Below are positions 56,345 to 64,000 of a stretch of DNA of 64,000 nucleotides, in pieces (positions within the stretch are counted from its first letter, which is position 1; every line of letters starts with the position of its first letter). A model generated the notes under the pieces. It did no database searches. It saw nothing but the letters and a program-made list of their open reading frames with translations, and was not told the origin of the DNA. The position numbers were made by a program, and so were the translations under genes. This DNA is from Metaphire vulgaris (lineage: Eukaryota > Annelida > Clitellata > Crassiclitellata > Megascolecidae): NCBI GenBank assembly GCA_018105865.1, contig CM030840.1, positions 11,120,794 to 11,184,793 on the forward strand. Reading direction: 5' to 3'.

Positions 56345-59190
56345 TATAGTCATAGCAGGCCAAGATCAAGAGCGCTTTACACATTGCACTTAAATGAGAT
56401 ACTAAACAAATGCGTCTTTAGTCTGGTAGCGAACATTTCAAGACTAGTCGCGTTGGTCACAATGTCGGGCAGCGAATTCCAAGGAGGGGATTCCCCCGGG
56501 TGAAAGACTCTCCCAAAATTTCACTGTCTTAGACGGAATTAAATCGGAGGGGGTGCGACCAATTGGACCCGATTACAGGAACGAAGCTGCCACCGACAAT
56601 CAGTAAACGGGGACCTATGCACAAGTTCAGCTAAGTAGACTGGGCATGCAGGATCATTGAGGGCCCGGAATGTCAGGCAGCATCTCTTGTAGATGATGCG
56701 CTCGGGGATGCGCAGCCAGTGCAGCTTGTCTTTGAGTAAGGGGGTGACGTGCTCGCCCAGTCTGGCACCGTAAATCCTGCGGGCAGAAGCATTGAGAACC
56801 ATCTGCAAACGGCTCAGTTGGGCATCTAGTAGGCCGAGGAGGATGCTGTTACAGTAGTCGATCCTCGTGATGACGACGACGCGCACGAGTTGAATCGCTG
56901 CCGACGTTGGAAGGTGCCGGCGAATCGCCCTGATCCTGATCCTCGGAAGCTGATAGAATGAACTCCGAGTGGCATTGCTGATGTGGCCATTGGGCGAAAG
57001 TGAATCGTCTAACAGGACCCCGAGGAGGCGTTCTTCAGCCGACGGTACAATTTGAATCCCGTCGATAACAAATGGTACACGGCTGAGCAAGAGCCTTCTC
57101 CTGGGCGTAGCAATTCACAGCACTTCAGTTTTGCTAGGATTTAATGCTAGACGATTGACTTCAGTCCAATGTTTGATCTTTGTAATACAGGCAGTGACAC
57201 GATCACGTAGTAAGTCCATATCCTTAGGGAGGCATGAGGCGTATATCTGCACGTTATCAGCATTGTCGTGCGCCGCCAACCCGCACGATTCAATAATTTG
57301 GCCAATGTCTGCCACATAAAGGACAGGCAGAAGTGGGCCTGGAACAGACACCTGCGGTACTCCACTGAGGACAGGGCGCAAGACAGACGCGGAGCCATTC
57401 CAACGGACTGACTGCGACCTGTTTTTGAGATAGTCATGTATCCAGGAAGGGACTTTGCCATTGATTCCATAGGCGTCGGAGGATGATTTAATGGCCCACT
57501 GTGTCGAAGGCGGCGGACAGGTCGAGCACATAGAGGAGCGCCATCTGTCCATTCGTTATCGCGTCAACGATGTCGTTAAAAATACGCAGGATGGCCGTTT
57601 CCGTGGAGTGGCCACGCCCAGAGCCGTACAAAGCCATAATTGCGCCCTGTGCCAAGCATAAATCTGGCGCCCCCACCCTCAACAAATTTTGTTACCTAGA
57701 TAAATTGCAATATGACATGCAATAATTAGCGACTTATAGACCTATACAAGACATTGATATAACTAATAATTAATATAAGCACCATTTTACATTTTATGTG
57801 TATTTCCTAACGGTTCTTCTCACTTCATAAATAAGTCACGAAATGCTAATAAGCAGTAAAAATCGCTTGCTTACTTACCTCAATTGCAATTTAAACATTT
57901 TACAACTTCCTCAATTTGAACGCCATGCAGTTTGACCAGGCTGACTACTTTAATTTCCTTAAGTATACTTTGGAAGCATGGGCTCAGCCATTTTTTCTGC
58001 TGTGAATTCTGAAAATAGGGCAGGAATTTCGTTCGGCCTAGTATCACTTGAGTGACTTGAGTGACTTGACACTGGCATCCCTAACACAATGTCTTCAGTC
58101 GTGACTGTTGCAGCTACAGTTGGTTCGCCTCGTTGCATATGAATGTCATTTTCAATGATTTCATTGTCACTTACCTTTGGAACCACCAAGTCTAACCTTT
58201 CAAAAAATTTTGGATGTGAATTAGGTGACGTAGAAGTCCGAGTTAACCATTTCTCCCACTGATGTTGTGCTTGACGGTTACTCTTTTCACGCTCAATTCG
58301 CAAGTTTTTGAAAGCTGCACCGGATAGTTTTTTTCGAAGAACTCATTTTGTTTAGATCAATAAGATTATTATTAGCAAAAATATTATAACAACATCTCTA
58401 TCAAGCTGTAACAAAGGTTGTCTACTTTTTTGCCTACTATCACTATCCGAGCCTGCTCTGGTGACACATATATTGTACAAAGAACGTTTAAAGACTGCAG
58501 GGCGACCTCTTAGGTGAAAAGGTCAAATTCTGAATTTGACCTTTTGTCATCGACCAGAGAGATGCCCTGCAGATGCAATTTCGCTCCTCCTACGAAAGTA
58601 TTTTGGAAGACACGAACTGATAGGAGATTCTTCAACCACCTGCAGCTATCAACCCCCCGGGTCAGCTTCTGTGAGACCGTGACCACCATCCAGGGTGCTT
58701 ACTACCCATATGTAGAGTTTCGTTCCAAGATGAGAGAGGAAGATGCGCGAGGCGATCATGACGATAAATGAAACTAAATATTGACGTACGGTCCAAAAGC
58801 GGCCGAATACAGCGATTAGATACTATAGCTGCACCCTGTTTCTTCTAAGAGACTGCAATCGTCTGTTAGAACATTATATAGACTGTAAGATAATTACAGT
58901 AAGTTTAGAGGGCGCAAATTTGTTTCAACGCGGACAGAAAGCAAAGTAAATCATGAATGTTCCTGAAATTTGCGCCCCTCTAAAGCCGACTGGTCCGCCC
59001 TTTGTCGGGCCACGCCTGTAAGCTGACTGGTCTTTTCGGCATTATCCCGTTCGTCGACAGATACCCATCCATTTGCATATTCACAATTCTCTCCAACACT
59101 TTAGAGAGGAATGTAAGATTGGAGACCGGACGATAGTTGGCGACATCAGCGGGATTAGCGCCTGGCCGCTTAAGGTACAGGATGAACAAT
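56345..59190 (-). pseudogene. L2-like LINE split by a hAT element
   Basis: Minus strand from 59190: NYRPVSNLTFLSKVLERIVN and MQMDGYLSTNGIMP; then the hAT element at 57619-59008. After it come GHSTETAILRIFNDIVDAIT, MALLYVLDLSAAFDTV, NADNVQIYASC (catalytic box changed from DD to DN), LALNPSKTEVL, LLGVLLDDSLSP, RIDYCNSILLGL and PLLKDKLHWL. Several frameshifts. It resembles the LINE at 2180-3430. Confidence 0.85.
57619..59008. mobile_element. hAT-like element, second copy of 5185-8116
   Basis: Starts CAGAGCCGTACAAAG; the right end is eroded to CTTTGTCGG. Flanked by perfect GCCACGCC (57611-57618 and 59009-59016). It lacks both nested insertions of the first copy. The minus-strand coding remnant at 57959-58303 is conserved with 6020-6391. 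Confidence 0.85.
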
Positions 59191-60583
59191 ATGGATACAG
59201 CAAAAGAAATCCGTGGCTACGAAAAAAAGAGAAAAAAGCAAACCATGGGTAACTGAAGAAACTCTTGAGATGATAACAGAGAAACGATTAGCAGAAAGTA
59301 AGGATCCTATAAAATACAAAAAAGCTGAAACACGATACCAAAAACAGAATTAGAATAGACAAACAGAATAACCTTAATTTGTGTAGAGAAGTGGAAGAAT
59401 CAACTTTAAAAGGTCACACAAGAAAATCATTTGAAGTTATTAAAACATTGATCAAGAGATGTCAACCCACATTAAACCTCATACAATCAGCCAGGGGATA
59501 AAACGTCACAAATGCGAAAGGAAACGCTACATGATGGATAGAATATTACGAAGAACTCTACAATGGCCAGGACATACACAACGGGGGTAGAGGAGCCATT
59601 CAGAATACAAGCATCAGAAAGAGAGATATCACCACTGCATTCAGAAATGGAACGTGCCATTCAGAACACAAAAAGTCAAAACGCCACTGGACCAGACATG
59701 ATTCCAGTTGAGCCGTTGAAAATGGAAGACGAAAAAGCAATTATACATAGGGCCTAATGCACAAAATATGCATGACCTTGTGGAGGACAGAAAATGGCCA
59801 AATGACTGGAACAGAAAGCAGTCTTCATTTCGTTGCCCAAAAGGAGTCCTGAAACAATGTCCAAACTATCGCCACTATTCGTGAGAAAACGTCTGACGCT
59901 GGGCCTGCGGAGTACACAGTGCTCAGTCATTTGGAGGGCTTCTTTGCTGGACCAAAATAAACATTCATGCGTCGAATATTCGGGGAATTCTGTAGTTGAG
60001 GTGTAAAATTTTAGGATGTCAGGCTGGTTCGGAATTTTTGGGCTCCCAAAGCCCCTCATTTTATTCAACCAACAAGTTTAATAAATGGAGAGAAAATTGA
60101 ACAAGGCACGACATTCAAATATATGAGAAGCTGGTTCACAAGTGATGTTAAAAGTGAATCAGACATAAAACCAAAAATAGGAATGGCCAACGCAGCCATT
60201 GGGAATTTAAAACTCATACTGACAAACAGACATTTAACAATGAAAACAAAGATTAGGGTTCTGGAAAGGCCAGTCATGTTATATGGTGCAGAAACTTGGA
60301 CTATCTCTAAAATCATGAAGAAAATGCCTGAAGCTGCAGAAATGTGGTTCTTAAGAAAATGCTGAAAATAACTTGGACTGAAAAGAAAACGAAGGAATTA
60401 GTACTCGAAATGGTAGACACACAAAGAAAATTGCTATCTACAATACGTAAAAGTAAACTTCAATTTTTTAGACATATAATGAAGAAGAAATGTGTGGAAA
60501 ACCTAGTAACTACTGGAAAAAGATCAAGAGGAAGACAAATAATAACGTATATCAGTAGTTTACTGTCTGATATAAAGGGGGTA
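59190..60583 (+). pseudogene. RTE-like LINE, decayed
   Basis: Pieces include KPWVTEETLEMITEKRLAES (59240), NATGPDMIPVEPLKMEDEKA (59680), KPKIGMANAAIGNLKLILTN (60168), LYGAETWTISKIMKK (60280), ITWTEKKTKELVLEMVDTQR and KLLSTIRKSKLQFFRHIM (60365-60480). The order fits an RTE-type polymerase from the end of the endonuclease to the C-terminus, with a large internal deletion (the YxDD region is missing) and many stops. Confidence 0.8.
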
Positions 60584-61070
60584 AGGGGTCGTCCATAAAT
60601 TACGTAACGCGCTTAGGGGAGGGGGTCCGGACATTTGTTAAGAATTTTGACGAGGGGAGGGGGTTCCGTAAATGTGACGTAACGCAATGCTAAATTTTTA
60701 AGTGACGACGTTGACGACCTTTTTTGCGTCAGGGTATTTGGAGAAGTTTGAAGCTCGGAGAAGGAAAAAACACAACGATGACCTTTTTTGCTTGTCGCAT
60801 ATTTGGAGAGGGAAAATATATAAGGATGACCTTTTTTGCTTGTTAAAACTTTTCGGAAGATGAAAAGGGGGTCGGCCCGTTGTTACGTCATATTTTAGGG
60901 GTCTGACTTTTTGTTACGTCGCGTTACGTTAAGGGGAGGGGTCAAAAAGTGTCAAAATCGCGTTACGTAATTTATGAACGACCCCTAACTACAGAATTAG
61001 AACTCATACAAAAAACAAACAGAGAGACGCATGAATGTTTATTTTGGTCCAGCAAAGAAGCCCTCCAAAT
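59929..61070. repeat. 45-bp perfect inverted repeat enclosing LINE remnants
   Basis: 59929-59973 (starting ATTTGGAGGGCTTCTTTGCT) is the exact reverse complement of 61026-61070. Between them are the second half of the RTE-like LINE and the Harbinger-like MITE. Confidence 0.85.
60585..60985. mobile_element. Harbinger-like MITE with three shared motifs
   Basis: Left GGGGTCGTCCATAAATTACG mirrors right CGTAATTTATGAACGACCCC, with TAA on each side. Contains GACCTTTTTTGCGTCAGG, GACCTTTTTTGCTTGTCGC and GACCTTTTTTGCTTGTTA in a row (about 60717, 60780, 60829). Confidence 0.7.
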
Positions 61071-61494
61071 CCGACATATGGCTTCTTCGCGGCGTAAGAG
61101 ATAGACACTTGGGTAGGGGATTGCTCATTAGGGCTATACCATTAGCGATGAAGACTTCGGCCGAAGTATTACTTTTGGCGCTACGCGAAGTGAGAAGGCC
61201 TGACGAGAACCCTGCAGAAATACGCGACACCTAAAGAAGAATAAGGGCGTCCGAGCCTATTGGGGAATTTCATAAATTTAATTGGCCCCGAAACCCCGAA
61301 ACTTAATAACTTTAATTGGCACCGAAACCATACTATATACAGTAATTATCTCATAGTAACTTGTCAAACTAAACGAGCAAGTTTAATCTAAAGTAGGCCC
61401 TATCACAATTTTAATAACTAATTAATTAGCTTGAGGCGGAATGCTGCAATTGTGAGCATTGGGCCTCTGAAATCAATTACTTCCAGGGCGCTAT
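61071..61494. other. Intronic DNA of gene B, nothing recognised
   Basis: No repeat end or exon seen. Collinearity with copy A resumes at about 61495 (CAGTACGCCACTGTTCTCGA). Confidence 0.4.
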
Positions 61495-61771
61495 GACCCA
61501 GTACGCCACTGTTCTCGATATGAGATGGTCAGTTTTGATCTTCGTCATGAGCCACACAACTGTTTTCAAGTGTTTTGATACTTTTCATCCAACTACCAAT
61601 GTAGTTCAGGCCTTGGTACAAGTTACGGGAGAGAGAAATGCTACGGCCTCTCTCTATATCCACAAGCAATTTATTTCAATTTATAGTCTAATTGCAAAAG
61701 CCGAAATGTTCTGGTATGTATTAGCTAGGCAGCCTGTATTAATCCATTTATTAGCGTAACATTTCTTTTAG

Positions 61772-63261
61772 GTCAGGAGATAAGTGAACAAAAGAAACGC
61801 GGAAAGTCCCCAGACAAGAGCTCCACAAAACCTTCAGCTACGCCGACAATGAAACAACCTAAGAAGAAGATTCCACTTAAAAAACCAAAGACTATAAAGA
61901 CTTCAAAGACTAAGGAAAAGAAAGAGATGTCTGGCGATGAGCATGACAGTGAGTACTACATGAATTATTTCTTGACTCACGAAACAGATGATACATCTTT
62001 CGACTCTGCCCAGTCTGATGCTGAATACCATGAGGGACACGCTTTCGGAGAAGATCAACTCGGCGTAAAGCGCGATAGCAAGTACTACATTGATTATTTC
62101 TTGACACATGAAACAATAAAGAGGAAACCACGCACAGAAAAACACGCACAGGAAGTGTTCGTTCCTGTTCAATACGACAGCGACAATTTTGTGGATTATT
62201 TCTTGACGCTCGAAACTGATCCGAGTATTTCCAATTTTGACCAGTCTGATCGGGATTACAGTAAGGCGTATTGCTTGCCATTCCAAGATGTCAGTCGGCG
62301 AGATAGCGAATACTGCAGAAATTACTTCCTGACATGCGAAGCAGCCACTGAGGAAAAGATTTTCTCCGTTTCTGACGGCAATTATGTGGATTATTTCTTG
62401 ACGCACGAAACTGATCCTAGTATTTCCAATTTTGACCAGTCTGATCGGGATTACAGTAAGGCGTATTGCTTGCCATTCCAAGATGTCAGTCGGCGAGATA
62501 GCGAATACTGCAGAAATTATTTCCTGACATGCGAAGCAGCCAGTGAGGAAAAGATTTTCTCCGTTTCTGACGACAATTTTGTGGATTATTTTCTGACTCA
62601 CCAGACATATCCGAGGAGTTCCAGTTTTGACCAGTCTGATCGGGATTACAGTAAGGACTACTGCTTGCCATTCCAAGATGTTAGTCGGCGAGATAGCGAA
62701 TACTGTAGAGATTATTTCCTGACATGCGAAGCAACTGGGGAGGAGAATTTAGTTTCTGAACAGAGAGCGGCTCTACCTCTTGCCTCAGAACCCGACAAGG
62801 ATGAGGATGAGGATGTCTTAGGAGAAACCGTAGCACAATATGAACAAGAAGACAACGCGGTAGTTTCTTCATTGTTTACCACCTTCCCTACAAAAGAATC
62901 GTTTGGAGATTTGGAAGAGCTTCGTGAGCCTGAGAACGTAAGGGAGGAAATCAGCTGCGAAGACGTACAGCAATCACGCGAAGACCTCGACACTGGAGCA
63001 GAAAGAGACGAGACAGGTCTTTGTGGCTCGGACGAGACAATCGGTGCTGAGAAATCGAAGCCGCTCGATAGCATGCCGACCGATCTACCTCTTTTCACAG
63101 AATCCGAGAAGGACAAGGATGTCTTAGTTGAAGACAGAGAACAGCAAGAACAAAGGCAAGAAGGCAATTCGATAGCTTCTTTTGTATTTACCACATTCCC
63201 CTCAAAACAATCGTTTGGAGATTTGGGAGAGCGTCGTGGGTCTGAGAACATCGAACAGTGA
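61772..63261 (+). CDS. RIIa-domain repeat protein B, exon 2 with YFLTHET repeats
   Basis: Acceptor ACATTTCTTTTAG ends at 61771; joining to 49719 in phase gives 563 residues. The basic linker is followed from residue 126 by eight repeat units: six close to those of gene A plus an extra THET/TCEA pair. The spacer FDQSDRDYSKAYCLPFQDVS recurs nearly unchanged between pairs. The tail module ending FTTFPTKESFGDL is present twice (about 62870-62925 and 63190-63240), against once in gene A, joined by an acidic stretch. The frame is intact over 1.49 kb, which argues for recent or current selection. Function is unknown; the docking domain suggests a flagellar or ciliary scaffold. Confidence 0.85.
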
Positions 63262-63703
63262 TGGTGAATGTGAGAGATAAAACAGGCGAAAAAGAAGCAC
63301 GAAGAAGAATATGCCAAAAATAACACCAAGAAATTGCTGCACTTTATATATTTTCTAATATGTTGCGTCGTTTAATAGGCTACAATAGACGTTTTAATCT
63401 ACGATGGTTCGTCGAAAATCTAACTTCCGAACACTCATAATTAATTATTTGAAAACTTATAAACTTAGTGTTTATTTGGGTAGGTGAGAAATTTCTTAAC
63501 GATTATAAAATCAATTTCCTATTTGGCGTTTTGTAAAGATTTTTTTTATTTTTGTTATTGATGAGAAAAGTTTCAAACAGCAACATTTTGTGTCGTCAAA
63601 TGCCACAGTTTTTGTAACTATAGCGCTTAGAATTCAGTGATAGGGCAGATAAGACAGAAAAATCGTTAGTAACACATAATACTGTATATTCTATAGGCCA
63701 GTC

Positions 63704-63980
63704 CAGGCCCGTCTTTATGTGTTGGAAATTGGGTACTGTGCCTGGGGTCCCGGGCTTCTTAGAGTCCCGCGCGCTCCAGCCTGTTTATATTTTTTACATT
63801 TTTTGCTTACCAACTTCTGCAGGATAATATAATTGAAAGATCAAACATCAAAAGACGTGATGACCTCATTTGTTCGTCAGCTTTTTCGAGCGTTGGAAAA
63901 ACTTTTCACACCGCGGGGCCCCTCATATATCGCTGGCCTTAGGCACGCGCCTATCTTGCCTATGCCTTAAAACAGCCCTG
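63704..63980. mobile_element. hAT-like MITE at the end of the window
   Basis: Starts CAGGCCCGTCTTTATG and ends CTTAAAACAGCCCTG. Target duplication not clear. Contains GATGACCTCATTTGTTCGTC, a motif variant. Copy A lacks it at the matching place (about 36940). Confidence 0.65.
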
Positions 63981-64000
63981 GATCCAACACATCCGGGGCC

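Larger units (their letters stand above)
43632..63703. repeat. Segmental duplication, copy B (contains RIIa-repeat gene B)
   Basis: Homologous to 30975-36945 block by block, but about 14 kb longer because of insertions at about 44088-45830, 46600-47720, 48033-48384, 49737-50190 and 50323-61494. Confidence 0.8.

Overview
The window looks like nuclear DNA of an animal, most likely a marine invertebrate (deuterostome or lophotrochozoan); I cannot fix the lineage. The reasons are split genes with GT-AG introns and matching phases, an adenosine-type GPCR, a secreted CAP protein, a sperm-type RIIa docking domain, interstitial TTAGGG repeats, non-LTR retrotransposons of L2/CR1, Rex1-like and RTE-like type, tRNA-derived SINEs, and a dense population of hAT-like MITEs. 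There is no sign of bacterial operons, rRNA genes, functional tRNA genes or CRISPR arrays.

Host genes, all on the + strand. (1) 1223-1713 is the last coding exon of an adenosine-receptor-like GPCR (TM6, TM7 and tail). (2) 9185-about 12020 is a secreted orphan protein with a coiled coil and a possible decayed H-type lectin end; it shows reading-frame breaks. (3) 15393-25298 (perhaps to 27520) holds five phase-consistent exons of a secreted CAP/CRISP-like gene, with at least one N-terminal-side exon not found. (4) 34823-36477 and 49518-63261 are two paralogous two-exon genes joining an RIIa dimerization/docking domain (as in SPA17, ropporin and CABYR) to tandem 'DSxYYxxYFLTHET' repeats. I do not recognise this repeat from any described family, and it is the best candidate for something new.

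The paralogs lie in a segmental duplication: copy A is about 30975-36945 and copy B about 43632-63703. Copy B is swollen from 6 kb to 20 kb by later insertions, which leave readable empty sites in the other copy.

Most of the rest is mobile DNA. I delimited about twenty elements by terminal inverted repeats beginning CAG (ending CTG) and 8-bp target duplications, the hAT hallmark. Some are nested three deep (5185-8116). Others are a Harbinger-like pair with about 3-bp flanks, a TTAA-flanked element, a Tc1/mariner remnant (42740-43090) and a 2.4-kb unclassified DNA transposon (53937-56332). Many unrelated MITE families share an internal motif close to GACCTTTTTTGCTTGTCAG. A tRNA-derived SINE ends in the same 3' tail as a Rex1-like LINE, which suggests a SINE/LINE mobilisation pair. 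Microsatellites, mainly (ATT)n, commonly sit at LINE 3' ends.

Coordinates of repeats were read by eye. Exon borders rest on splice consensus plus phase agreement, without transcript evidence.
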